Source: Proteromonas lacertae (taxonomy: Eukaryota; Sar; Bigyra; Opalinata; Proteromonadidae). Taken from it: DNA of 42,090 nt. The position numbers were made by a program, and so were the translations under genes. Below, piece after piece: positions 9,663 through 19,502 of this stretch. The notes under the pieces are model-generated. The model was not told the DNA's origin, ran no database searches, and worked only from the letters and a program-made list of their open reading frames with translations. How positions within the stretch are numbered: the stretch's first letter is position 1; the number at the start of each line of letters is the position of its first letter. Location: NCBI GenBank assembly GCA_002245135.1, contig NGBS01000052.1:1-42090 (forward strand), given 5' to 3'.

Positions 9663-10250
9663 GAAACAGATTCTGATATGGAAGTTGAAGAAACAAAAAA
9701 AGACACTTTGGTTAATTAGAATATTAAAGTGAAAGTGAAAGTGAAGAAGATGATATGGAAGTAGAATGGCAATCAGAATATTAAATCATAATGAATCTTG
9801 AATTGGTTTTGCTTTGTTTTGTTTGGGTTAGTATTATAACTTATAAATTATATGGTGTGCTAATTAACACATTAAAATAATAATAAAAGAAATTAAGCTA
9901 TTTTTGAAAAAAGCATTCGTTTCGAGATTTGACTTGAACTCTATATTTTGTTTTATTTGATATAGGATGGTCACCATATGTTGTCATATCACACAGTATG
10001 GTGGCCATGTCGCGCGCGATAAAGTAAGTAATTGTTTATATTTAGGTCTAATATAATATTATTGTTAATGTCATTATGCTATACATGAATATTTACTTCA
10101 TATCCATCTTACTTATTTCTATCATTTAACTTTTTTTTTATTGCATATATCACTAATTATTGTATATTTTTTTATGTCATAATTACATTTGTCATGTAAA
10201 TTACATTTTGACACAAAATATTCATTTTTAAAAATCTTTTAAATGAGCTT
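9663..10250. other. Non-coding stretch
   Basis: Apart from a decayed acidic continuation of the preceding gene up to about 9782, I see no gene here. The sequence is AT-rich, with a short GC-rich patch (TCGCGCGCGAT) near 10010-10020. Confidence 0.5.
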
Positions 10251-10672
10251 TGTTGTGCGCCATTTGTCATAGTTGGCCATTTTTCTACCAGACACTTTTA
10301 AAACAAACTAAATATATTTTCTTACTTGTCTTGATGAAAATTTGTTGCTTTTATACTTACTTTGTTATATGACCTACCTCTGCAGTAAACTTTTTGTTAA
10401 TATAAATAGTTGTTCTAATCATTTTTGTTAATGTATTTTAGTCTATATTAGCTAAATATGCATTTAGTTTACTTCAAAAATTTCTAGAAAACAAACGGAG
10501 CAAATATTCAAACTATTTATATTAACAAAAAAGTATACTGCAGAGGTAGGTCATATAACAAAGTAAGTATAAAAGTAACAATTTTTCATCAAGACAAGCA
10601 AGAATATACATTTAGTTTGTTTTAAAAGTGTCTGGCAGACAAATGGCCAACTATGACAAACGGTGCACAACA
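10251..10672. mobile_element. Foldback (MITE-like) element with 7-bp target duplication
   Basis: Two arms of about 165 bp are inverted copies of each other. The left begins TGTTGTGCGCCATTTGTCAT and the right ends with the complement of TGTTGTGCACCGTTTGTCAT. The arms run in to a short centre near 10430-10500. TGAGCTT flanks the element on both sides (10244-10250 and 10673-10679), or ATGAGCTT if one base is assigned differently, so a 7-8 bp target duplication is visible. No coding capacity. The end resembles those at 14032-14565 and 26060. Confidence 0.8.
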
Positions 10673-11364
10673 TGAGCTTCTAATACAATCAGCAGCTCAA
10701 TGAATATATTTTCATGAATATATTTTCAGAACGAAACATAAGTATCTCATATACAAAGTATCAGCTTTATAATCCTTCAGCATCCTCAATGGCACATGTG
10801 TAATTATTTAATATTGAAATTAGAAAATTTTGTAAATGATCTTCAAAAATTAGTATTGTATATAATTTTTTTATCTCTATACATAGATCTGAAGTTAATT
10901 ATTAAAATTTAGTAGTTAAATTTACAATGAGTTATTTATTTGTAGAGATAACCAAATTTTTAAGGAATTTAGTTTTATTTTTTCATTTATCTCATGAACT
11001 ATGATGATTTATTTTTAGATATTTTATATTAACAATACATATGTTGACCTAATAGTTGATATCGGCGCAAGTTATATATATCATAGACCTAACTATATAT
11101 TTGTAAATAACTCTTTATAACTAAGATAAAAATGATATTAGTTAGGTCAACAGATATTATATGATGAAAGCAGCTCAAAGGCGCACAACAGATATTATAG
11201 CTTTTCTTTGATTGTAATCAATTGTACATAGTAAATATCAATACAAATGTTTGAGGTTTGTTACAAAACAAGGGTGATTAAATATTAAGCAATGCTTTAT
11301 AAACCATAACAAGGGGACACACCTCCTAGAACGCTCGTTAGAACTATCATTTATATAGATTATT
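10673..11364. other. Non-coding stretch with a small inverted repeat
   Basis: No gene is seen. GTTGACCTAA at 11043-11052 is inverted at about 11142-11151, and a GGCGCACAACA word at about 11180 matches the ends of the foldback family, suggesting a remnant of another copy. Confidence 0.4.
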
Positions 11365-11991
11365 ATGTACATTTTTATATACGATATTCTTTTGTTAATC
11401 ATTATATACATATTTTTTAAAATAAAAAGAAATAATAATCATTATTTATTAATTTACATTAGTTCATGCAATAGATTCTTTTATCTAAACATAACAATTC
11501 CTTCAATTGTAAACCATATGTTAAATTATGAATCAATTCAATATCATATCATTATATTTGATCAAGGAACTAAGGAGTTACGTGATTATAATCATCATTT
11601 CTATCATACATATGACTTGTTCTTTATGAATCCGAATGGATATATATATACATACAATATAATATTTTCTTATTTATATAGCACATATGCTTTACTTATT
11701 GATGATGATAGGCCTATTAAACAAAAGATAGAATTAACTCTTACTAACACAAATTTCTTTGAAATATGCATGGAAATAATGGATATAAGAAAAGATATTT
11801 TTGGGTTTATATTAAAGCAAGAGGGAAATGGAAAGGCAAATTGTTTTAATTACACAAGAAGAAAAGCATTAAAATACTGTAAAGTCGAAAAAGCTTTCAT
11901 GGGATATTATTACAGTAATGGTGCTTCAATTTACAAAACTAAGAGTCTAAAAATGGTTAAACAATACAATGGCGAAATAACATATGTTTAA
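11365..11991 (+). CDS. Putative membrane-anchored GT-A glycosyltransferase
   Basis: The 208-residue product begins with a hydrophobic segment (about residues 2-20) followed by basic residues (KIKRNNN), typical of a type II Golgi anchor. Then come a strand and loop resembling the start of family-2-like glycosyltransferases (YISSCNRFFYLNITIPSI), a second strand (YHIIIFDQGT) and a DxD-type metal and nucleotide-sugar site (ALLIDDDRP, about residue 117). It would transfer a sugar from a nucleotide donor in the secretory pathway. It is shorter than most complete enzymes, so the 3' end may continue through an intron I could not place, or be truncated. Confidence 0.45.
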   Translation: MYIFIYDILLLIIIYIFFKIKRNNNHYLLIYISSCNRFFYLNITIPSIVNHMLNYESIQYHIIIFDQGTKELRDYNHHFYHTYDLFFMNPNGYIYTYNIIFSYLYSTYALLIDDDRPIKQKIELTLTNTNFFEICMEIMDIRKDIFGFILKQEGNGKANCFNYTRRKALKYCKVEKAFMGYYYSNGASIYKTKSLKMVKQYNGEITYV

Positions 11992-12179
11992 GTATCTAAA
12001 CACTGATAATAATGTGTAAGTGCTTGCGCATGATCCTATGATTATATTGCTTTTATGATAGTAGAAATTGCTCAGTTATTGATATTTCGTTCATACTATG
12101 AATTATTTGCTTTGAATTATTTATAACATTCTTACATACATAATAATAATAATGCTTTATAAACTTCATTCTTATTTTG

Positions 12180-12416
12180 CTAGAATCTAAAATATAAAAT
12201 CTCGGTGAAATTATCATAGAATCTAGCAAAATAAACACCAACTATAACACCATTATTTTTGCTTTTAAATACTTTATATGCATTAATTAATCTCTCATCA
12301 GGAGATAATAGTTCTCTTATTAATTTTTTTCTTAGTATATAAATTTCGTGTATAACATTTTTCCTATATATATTAATAAAAAGACACTTTACTAATTTGA
12401 TTTTACATAATTCCAC
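12180..12416 (-). CDS. Unknown 78-residue ORF, possibly a gene fragment
   Basis: The short frame (MELCKIKLVKCLFINIYRKN to ILYFRF) ends close to the opposing glycosyltransferase-like gene. The piece LLSPDERLINAYKVF followed by GVIVGVYFARFYDN is faintly like the GDP-fucose-binding strand of fucosyltransferases, where a similar segment reads VGVHIRR. That would fit its neighbour but is weak. It may equally be chance in AT-rich DNA. Confidence 0.2.
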   Translation of the reverse strand: MELCKIKLVKCLFINIYRKNVIHEIYILRKKLIRELLSPDERLINAYKVFKSKNNGVIVGVYFARFYDNFTEILYFRF

Positions 12417-12900
12417 ACATGATTCTAATATATCATAACAAGAAGAAAAGGATATAATTCTTTTATTTTTGTATCTTATATAGTCATTCTCAGTAATTTA
12501 AATTATTGGTTGATAATGAGAAGTTGAAACATTAGTATAAAATAATTTGGGTATGATATAATATTTCTTTAATTTATATATGTTATACCAGCATTTCCAT
12601 TAAAATACATTCCTTTATTTGTGAAGCTTGAACTTATCTTTACTATTGATTTATTTGACACTATTTCATAAATATATAGAATAATAATATATTATATGCA
12701 ATTAATATGAATAATGTGTGATTTTATATTCGATAAACCATATTAATAGATGGTGTGACAAGAATTATATAAAAGAATATTGACAGATTTATTCAAAGAA
12801 AGTCTATATTGGATTGAAGATAAATCAAATGATAAAGATAAATCGTCTATATATACCTTCTCATATTGCAACTCCTTGAATTTACCTATCCTCTAGTAAC
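12417..12900. other. Non-coding stretch
   Basis: AT-rich sequence with no convincing reading frame, repeat or RNA. Confidence 0.4.
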
Positions 12901-13168
12901 ATGTCTATTGATTATCGAGATGAAGCTCTAGTAAGTCAGCTCTTCAGAAATCTTTGACATTGAGCCATAGTCCTATGAGAATCATGACGATTACCTACGG
13001 GATGATCTTTTATAGGATTATCTCCTACAGGGACTCTTGAAAGCTATCTACAAGTGTTGGTCATCTCAAGACAATGAATCTAATCACGATCTAGAGTCTC
13101 CTTGCTACGCTAGTGACCTTGTAAGGGCTTTTAATAGAATCGCGGAACCAGGACTTTACAATTGTTAA
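12901..13168 (+). pseudogene. Small spliced gene with one internal stop, GC-richer block
   Basis: ATG at 12901 opens MSIDYRDEAL. A 40-nt intron (12931-12970, GTAAGT to TAG) joins it in frame to SYENHDDYLRDDLL, then a TAG at 13013-13015. The same frame then continues for 50 codons (LLKAIYKCWSSQDNESNHDLE, ending LYNC) to TAA at 13166. With the stop read through it would be about 75 residues. The base composition is higher in GC than the flanks. No family recognised. Confidence 0.35.
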
Positions 13169-13203
13169 AATCTCCATTGAGTCTTTTCTGATCCGTGAAT
13201 ACC

Positions 13204-13479
13204 ATGAAGAGAACCAGACCTATCAATGCCTTAGAGGAATTTTCTAGCGATGAGGAAGACACTAAGGTGTTCAGAATTAAGCTTAAGTCGGAGTATAAGA
13301 AGTTGAAGGCTAAGATGGCTGCTGCTGTTGATGATGATGTTCCTCCTCCTTTCCCTCCTAAACCTCATAAATCTTCACTTACAATCACTAACTCCAAGGA
13401 TGAAGACGATGATGATGATCCTTTCAATGCTGAGATCATGGACATGGTAAGAGACTTCATAGCTGACAATACCCGATAA
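13204..13479 (+). CDS. Small acidic protein of the GC-richer block
   Basis: I use ATG at 13204 (MKRTRPINALEEFSSDEED); a GTG-initiated longer form is less likely. The 91-residue product has a lysine-rich helix (FRIKLKSEYKKLKAKMAAA), a polyproline segment (VPPPFPPKP) and an acidic run (DEDDDDDPF) before an amphipathic end. Codon choice (CTT/CTC, AAG, GAC, TCC) differs from the AT-ending codons used elsewhere in the window. It lies between two other small genes on the same strand with gaps of about 35 bp. Function unknown. Confidence 0.45.
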   Translation: MKRTRPINALEEFSSDEEDTKVFRIKLKSEYKKLKAKMAAAVDDDVPPPFPPKPHKSSLTITNSKDEDDDDDPFNAEIMDMVRDFIADNTR

Positions 13480-13515
13480 AGCTAGTGTCTGTGATAACTT
13501 ACCTTGATTATAAAC

Positions 13516-13929
13516 ATGTCGGAGGAGATCACCTTGAATGAAGACGCTAAGTACGTGATCCTTAACCAGAAGGATGACAACCAGGATCTTTCCGATGAGT
13601 TCATCAAGATGTACCTCATCTCCATGAAGCAACAGATAAGGAATCTCGGAGTGATGAGCAGGTATACCGATCCTACTCCTGATGATGACTGTGTATACTT
13701 TAAGAACCTTTCTGCCAAGTTCCATTGTCACCTTATGAAGCTCAATCTGCTTCCTACGACTTTACTTAAAGGTCCAAGACATATCATGACCAGGATGAAG
13801 AAAGGCTGTAAGCTTATCAGATACAACAATAGCAAGGAAGAAGACTATGGATACATCCCACTGGGCCATTACATGCCACTTATCCTCTACTCTGGTGCAT
13901 TAAGAACCTTGAAGTATCTCCTTGGCTAA
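13516..13929 (+). CDS. Unknown protein of the GC-richer block, probably shortened by a stop
   Basis: ATG at 13516 opens MSEEITLNEDAKYVILNQKD and the frame runs 137 codons to TAA at 13927. The same frame remains coding-like after the stop (DIEQLSACKKMKQYMDFLQP) to about 14030, so the stop is probably a mutation. The product has a helical N-terminal half (DEFIKMYLISMKQQIRNLG), then a basic segment and a hydrophobic end (YMPLILYSGALRTLKYLLG). Codon use is GC-richer than the neighbours. The block ends at the foldback element starting at 14032. No family recognised. Confidence 0.45.
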   Translation: MSEEITLNEDAKYVILNQKDDNQDLSDEFIKMYLISMKQQIRNLGVMSRYTDPTPDDDCVYFKNLSAKFHCHLMKLNLLPTTLLKGPRHIMTRMKKGCKLIRYNNSKEEDYGYIPLGHYMPLILYSGALRTLKYLLG

Positions 13930-14031
13930 GACATCGAGCAGCTTTCTGCTTGTAAGAAGATGAAGCAGTACATGGACTTCCTCCAGCCAACATTGAAGGT
14001 TAAGATTTTGTCTGTAGAAAATAGTCACATT

Positions 14032-14565
14032 ATTGTTGTGCGCCGTTGAGCTAAATGCGCCGTTGAGTGTTAAGAAGACTTAATTCTATTCTAATATCAT
14101 AAACGTAACCTCTGGATCTTCAATATTACTAATCAACACTTTTTATTTTTATATTATTTTAAAATCTTATAACAATATTAGACATCGGGATAAAGGTTTC
14201 AAATAGAAAAGGAATACCTGCTTAAAATTTATTTTGAAAAAACAGGCTTGAATGAAGATAGAATAGATTGTATATTGTTTCGTTTTTAAGTGTCTTAACA
14301 TCTAAATATATGTGATTTAATTGCTTAAACTAATATATTTTTGACTCTAGTAGTGATTGAAGCAAATAAAATTAAAAATAAAATTATAATTGTTTTCAAT
14401 ATGTATGATAAAGTTCAAAATATATATACCGCAGATGTAGCTTATATGACAAAGTAAGATTATATTTGCATATAACTCGCCATCTAACCACGCACTATCA
14501 TTTTAGAATTGAAAAAAGTCTTCTTAACGCTCAACGGCGCATTTAGCTCAACGGCGCACAACAAT
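14032..14565. mobile_element. Foldback element with 50-bp terminal inverted repeats
   Basis: The arms 14032-14081 and 14516-14565 are inverted copies with one mismatch in 50. The arm begins ATTGTTGTGCGCCGTTGAGC and holds GCGCCGTTGAG twice. The interior (about 430 bp) has no open frame. A short ATT direct repeat flanks the element, but a longer target duplication is not obvious. It is placed directly after the GC-richer gene block. Its tip resembles those of the elements at 10251 and 26060. Confidence 0.8.
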
Positions 14566-15190
14566 ATTGAATAAAAACTATCAAAATATTTTCTAGAAAT
14601 CATGTATATTCCAAATTTTATGTTTTTATTGACATATAATGTCTAAATGAGAAGTGTCAGTTACGCAGGAATTAAGAATTATACCCTTCTGACGTCATTT
14701 TAATTTAAAATTTCATTTTCTTCAACTTTTTTGTTTGTATGTTTTTATGATTCAGTCAAAGAGAAAAAATGAATTTCAGTAGAAACTTTGAAGAATGTTA
14801 TAAAATTCTATCAAGATAAGAAGATATTTCAAAAAAGAAAAATCAAGCTTGTCAAACTTGACAGTTTTTTTTTTAATTTCAGAAAATCAAAATGTAAGTT
14901 CTATATATATATTATTATTATTATTATTATTATTATTAAAAAATCAATTTAATATATGTACAACCGTAAGAATATCACTGTTTGTGGGTAAACCGTACCA
15001 GACTATTCTTAGGTGCCTTCTACAGGTAAGAATAAGCGATTTGAGTGTGAATTAGTTTTTGGTACCGGTTATACTGGAGCAAGTGGTGAATTTAAAATTG
15101 TGTATATATTTTAGTGTGTGAATAAATTTATGGGTCATATTTTATTTTTATGTTTTCAATAGTTTTTAGTGTAGGATAATAGAAATAAAG
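14566..15190. other. Non-coding stretch with an ATT microsatellite
   Basis: An (ATT)n run of about nine units lies at 14910-14938. A 68-codon frame across it (14849-15055) looks like chance. No gene is seen. Confidence 0.45.
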
Positions 15191-15203
15191 TGTATAAATA
15201 GAT

Positions 15204-15353
15204 AAGTAGCTACCTGTTCTACCCCGGCTGGGTAGCTACTTTATAAAATAAGAAATGTGTTTCTATGTAAGTAAGTAGCGTGTCCTGTGTAGCTTAGCTA
15301 GGACTCAATGATTAAATTGCGTGGTGGCCAAGCTACAGAATGCGTTCTTACTT
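15204..15353. other. GC-richer region with nested hairpins, possible structured RNA
   Basis: AAGTAGCTACC (15204-15214) pairs with GGTAGCTACTT (15231-15241), a perfect 11-bp stem around a GC-rich loop. A second foldable unit follows: outer stem AAGTAAG (15269-15275) with CTTACTT (15347-15353), inner stem GTCCT (15282-15286) with AGGAC (15300-15304). The composition differs from the AT-rich surroundings. Strand and function are unknown; I could not match it to a known RNA family. Confidence 0.3.
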
Positions 15354-15591
15354 TTTATAATTATTTTTTTCATTTATCAAATTATTTATGGATTTATATA
15401 GTGTAGTTAAAAACATTCAAAAGAATTTAAATAGTATCAAAAATATATATTTAAAGAATTATCTACAGTATTCTATATTTTTTACTAAATCAAAATTCTG
15501 ACGAGAAACTGTTGTTATAAACAGAAAAAAGAAACAGTTTTGATTTTCCTGGTATTTTAGAAAAACCGTTTTGAATCAAAAAAATATAAAT

Positions 15592-16068
15592 ATGTGTGCT
15601 TCAGTAAACTTTGCTTTCTTTTGTTCATTTAGAAATAATGAAGATTATTTAGATAAGTGTATATGTGGAACATGTAAGTTTTACTTATATTTTAACCATA
15701 ACATAAGTGCAGTTTTAGATAGTCCATTACTTAAGGAAGAGATAAAGTCTTATAATGAATTCTGTGCTATTTGTCATCAAAAGATGTGGACTAAGTATAG
15801 TGATAAGAGATATTATATGATGCTTTTCGATATTAAACCATCAGTAAAACCAAGAGGATTAAATAGACATTATTTTGCAGTGTTTGATAAGTATATTGAG
15901 TGGTTAACACTACCTGAAGGAATGGGAAGTGTTCATTTGAAGAAGAATCCTATGTTGAAACATTATGTAAAGAAGAATTATATATTTGATAATAGTGATG
16001 ATGAGGAAGAAGAAGCACAAGAAGAAGTTAAAGGAAACAATGATCAAACTACGATAAACATAGTCTAA
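15592..16068 (+). CDS. Zinc-ribbon-like protein, probably part of provirus C
   Basis: I choose ATG at 15592 (MCASVNFAFFCSF). The 158-residue product has two cysteine pairs that could bind zinc, CICGTCKFY (about residues 32-40) and CAICHQKMW (about residues 69-77), then a conserved-looking globular part (RGLNRHYFAVFDKYIEWLTLPEGMG) and an acidic tail (DNSDDEEEEAQEEV). It converges on the ATPase fragment of provirus C, 131 bp away. Small zinc proteins are common in polinton-like viruses, but membership here rests on position only. The frame is intact. Confidence 0.5.
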   Translation: MCASVNFAFFCSFRNNEDYLDKCICGTCKFYLYFNHNISAVLDSPLLKEEIKSYNEFCAICHQKMWTKYSDKRYYMMLFDIKPSVKPRGLNRHYFAVFDKYIEWLTLPEGMGSVHLKKNPMLKHYVKKNYIFDNSDDEEEEAQEEVKGNNDQTTINIV

Positions 16069-16199
16069 ATTTTAAAACGAATCTTTATCTTAAAATGATT
16101 TGGGACAGGGTTTAAAAATATGCGTAATTTAATAAAAATCACATAATATAATAAAAGTATAATAAATTTTATAATAAACATAATAAATTCATATTAAAG

Positions 16200-16786
16200 C
16201 TATAATAAAGATTGATCATTAGGGTAAACATGCCTTGAACCAAAATCTATAATCTTTGTATCAATTGTTTGAGGTAATATTGCTTGATACTGATCACCTT
16301 CACATCCATCACTTTCTAACCATAATAAAACTTTATTTTCATTAAAATGATATAAATAAAAATTACAAGATAATTTTTGAGGTGGGGTAACACTATAAGA
16401 AACTTCAGAATGGTCTTTAATCAAAATATTAAAGTTAGCTCTAAACACTTTTTTAACAATATCAATATATAAGAAGTTATATTGTGGCTTAGTAACAGCT
16501 AAATATAACTCTTTAAATGTTTCATATTCAGGTATCCATATATTCAATGAGTTGTATAAGTCAAACAAATTTCTGTTACTTAATCCATAAAATGTTAAAC
16601 AATAATCTACTTGTGATCTTGCTGAAGGTACTATATCAGTAATATATTGACTACTAATTATAATTTTTGATTTTAAATGTCTATTTTCTTTCATTAATAC
16701 TGGTATGATATTAGCTGTTTTCAACTCTAAACTAAGATCATCAAATATTATAATATGTTCTACATACTCAAAATTATCTTTGTTTA
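16200..16786 (-). pseudogene. Packaging ATPase, C-terminal part (provirus C, split by insertion)
   Basis: On the minus strand the frame starts abruptly at the insertion site and reads KDNFEYVEHIIIFDDLSLEL (Walker B with two aspartates), then the IIISSQYITDIVPSARSQ sensor strand also seen in provirus A, ending at 16200. The missing N-terminal part lies 8.5 kb away at 25288-25659. With one copy of the TA duplication kept, the two parts join in frame in a gene of about 318 codons. This half is longer at its C-terminus than the copy A gene, with an extra segment (YLYHFNENKVLLWLESD). It is broken only by the insertion, plus the P-loop change in the other half. Confidence 0.8.
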
Positions 16787-16859
16787 CACGATAAGAATGT
16801 TTGACTCGAATTTAAATAGGACTTATATACTTAACTCAAACAGGCTTGAAACTTTTTGA

Positions 16860-18090
16860 TTTTAACACCTTTTTCTTTTTGATTTTTTATTATCTTCGAG
16901 TTTGAATTAACAACTAATATTTCACGCAACTATTGATATTATGTTGTAGTTTATATTAAGCTAGTTATCTAAAAAATCTAATTATAATGAATTTTGAAAT
17001 CATTTGTTATATACATATTATGTATATATTTACAATGATTAGAACATTTTTAATCATAATAACACATATTAATTAAGAATCATTTTAGATCAGTATAAGG
17101 TTAGTATATTTAATTACAAAAGAGTCTGCTACTGTATCTTTAATTCATATCAATCGCTCCTATATAATTTATTGCTTTTATCACTAATGTGTTAAGAAAG
17201 TATGTATCTATGCTTCACATTGATTTAATTTAATATATTGCGCATATTTATCCTATATTTGATTTTTAAATTACATATTTAGTGTGTAATTGAAAATGCT
17301 AAAAAGAAAAACTTTTCTATTTTAAATGCCTTATCTCTGTAATCATTAATTACATAATGAATTATATGTTTATACTGAGTCTACATATCATTACTGTATA
17401 TTTTACTCAAAAAAGTATAAAATAAAAACATAAAATAATACAAAAAATACGTCGTATTAACTGTATATGTCATCTTTTTTAGTAACGAATTTATTATTAT
17501 TATTTGTATTAGCATTTGTTATGAATCGTCTTAGAAGAATGCATGATAACTATCATATTCATTGCTATTTGTATATTATAATATTATATTCATAATGGTA
17601 TATGCTTTTTATATACAAGTACTGTAGATTCTATAAAATATGACAATCCAAAACTGTTTATGTTGTTATAACTGAAATTTTTCCTAAACATCCAAATACC
17701 ATTGTTGTGGGGAGAATATATTCAATTTTACCATCGCTGAGTTCATATCCAAGACATAATATTTAAATATGAAAGACTTATAATTAATATATTTGTTTAT
17801 TTTAGATAGTAGTAGAAAGGCTAAGAAAATACCCAATGCCATCCAAAATTAATCTTCAGAAAGAATGAAACACAAATCAAGCTTATTTTGAATAGGAAAA
17901 CCCCAAAACTATCTAATTATACTTCAAATATGAAATTAAAGGCTGCTGTATTCTTGGAAGTCGCTGATGAAGAAATAATATTTGTCTTTATCCATTCTGT
18001 ATATATTATTGAATATAATTATATGATCTATATTTATATTTATATTTATATTATTTATTTCTCTTATTTTATATATTTTTAAGTTTATTT
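16860..18090. other. Interior of the CACTA-like element with degenerate coding remnants
   Basis: No intact gene. Between 17670 and 17760 a short plus-strand frame (ITEIFPKHPNTIVVGRIYSI) and the next block after a possible intron ending near 17806 (VVERLRKYPMPSKINLQKE) look coding but are interrupted by stops. A second, lost protein of the element is possible. Simple TTTATA repeats lie near 18030-18060. Confidence 0.3.
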
Positions 18091-18093
18091 CAT

Positions 18094-19502
18094 CTACTTT
18101 AATCTGATGAATATGTTTTGAATTGTATCTAAATTACTTGTAACTATTTTATATTTGTTTTTGTTATTATCTTTATTGTAGGTTAGTACATATAACTGGT
18201 TAATATATGATAATGTGTTTAATATTGATTTATCTATGTGGTTATTGGAAAATGTAATCTTTCTAACAGTTTTATACGATCGCTCAAAGATGGAGGTGCT
18301 GTGAAATTTCAAGTTGCCAATATTTCTTAGATATAAAGGAAGATGTACTAACGTATACATGGAAGGGGTAAAATTGTAGTTGCATTCAAGTATTATTAAA
18401 TTGTATAATAGTTTATTATATATATTATCTATAGATTCTTCGCAGTATTCAAAGTTTAATAAACAATTAACACATTCAATAACATTAAAAATTGCGTTAT
18501 ACAGTGGTCTGGAAAATTTCATCAAAATTAATGGAAATAGGTTGGTTAAATAGTAATTTTGTTGAATGATGGTGTAATTGTTTATTTTATATAGGTCTAT
18601 ATACTTATAGGTGGATAAAGATTGAAGAATGGAGAAAGTTGATATCCGGATTGAATCAAAAATTGTTTGTAACTGCTTGTTGTATAAGTAGTCCACTGTT
18701 GATCTTCAGTATATTTATATATATTATTATATATATCTTTATATTTATTTAAATCCATTCCTCGCATGGAGTGTTTAACTTTTATACCATTAATATTTCT
18801 AGCAATTGCATTACAAGTTCTACAATAATTATCCGCTTTTATATAGTTATGAAGATGAAAGAACTCAATGCCACCTGGCATATCCGTTACGTATGATATT
18901 GTATATACATTATATTTATTAGAATTTATTTTTATACCTTTATAGAATAATTCTTTCAATTCATTAACCACTTTCTTTGATAGATTATCGATATTATAAT
19001 GTTTTTTAATTACACCAATGTTGTGGACTAATCTATTATTATTTTTCAAGTTCATTAACTTGAAAGATAATATGTTTACTGTTTTTGAATTTGAAGAAAA
19101 TGGAGCAATACAAACACCATCATATGATATTTGGATAACAATGTGTTTGAAGTTTTTGTGTGGATTAGATAAGAAAAACTAGTATATAAATATTTGTATT
19201 TATCAATATTACATTCTCTTATATTGTCTTTATTCTTATCTAATATATTTGTTATACTAGTTTTTATAGAATTATAATCATCAATTGGTGGAGAATAGTT
19301 AATCAATTTATTGACATGTTTTCTTAATGACTTAAACGAATTTTTAATATGCATATTTTTAATAGATTGGATGGTATTTATTTTCTTCAGTAGATTAGAA
19401 GCTTTACTTTGAGATATTCCATTTTCCAAAAAGAATTCAAACAAATAAATCATGAAAATGTTTGCATTACCATTACTAACTGAATTATTATTTATATTAC
19501 CT
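18094..19502 (-). pseudogene. tnp2/CACTA-like transposase, 3' part, frameshifted
   Basis: Three phases on the minus strand make one decayed gene. The first (up to 19502) holds a helical N-terminal region (YLFEFFLENGISQSKASNLL). After a slip near a run of T at about 19180, the next reads IQISYDGVCIAPFSSNSKTV and then DMPGGIEFFHLHNYIKADNY with CRTC. After another slip near 18700, the last holds MYTLVHLPLYLRNIGNLKFH and SIFERSYKTVRKI. These match the order of tnp2-type transposases (DG strand, DLP...H...C..C zinc region, then a LHLP...GPL-like C-terminal domain). The central stretch expected between the CxxC and the HLP segment is short, so an internal deletion is likely. The 5' part is separated by the hAT element. 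Confidence 0.5.
19495..19502. repeat. 8-bp target site duplication of the hAT element
   Basis: TATTACCT here is repeated exactly at 22250-22257 on the other side of the element. An 8-bp duplication is the hallmark of hAT transposition. Confidence 0.9.

Larger units (their letters stand above)
8652..11263. repeat. 24-bp direct repeat pair 2.6 kb apart
   Basis: The words at 8652-8675 and 11240-11263 are identical over 24 bp and begin AATACAAATGTTTGAGGTTT. The pair brackets the spliced viral gene and the first foldback element. It could mark the ends of an inserted unit, a recombination product or a dispersed repeat. No other copy was noticed. Confidence 0.6.

Noticed and set aside
14849-15055. 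68-codon frame across the ATT microsatellite
   Set aside because: The leucine run comes from the simple repeat; there is no other coding sign.
17888-18082. Plus-strand frame ending in a YIYIYIY run
   Set aside because: The tail is translated simple repeat and the start is TTG-like; at most a scrap of a decayed gene.
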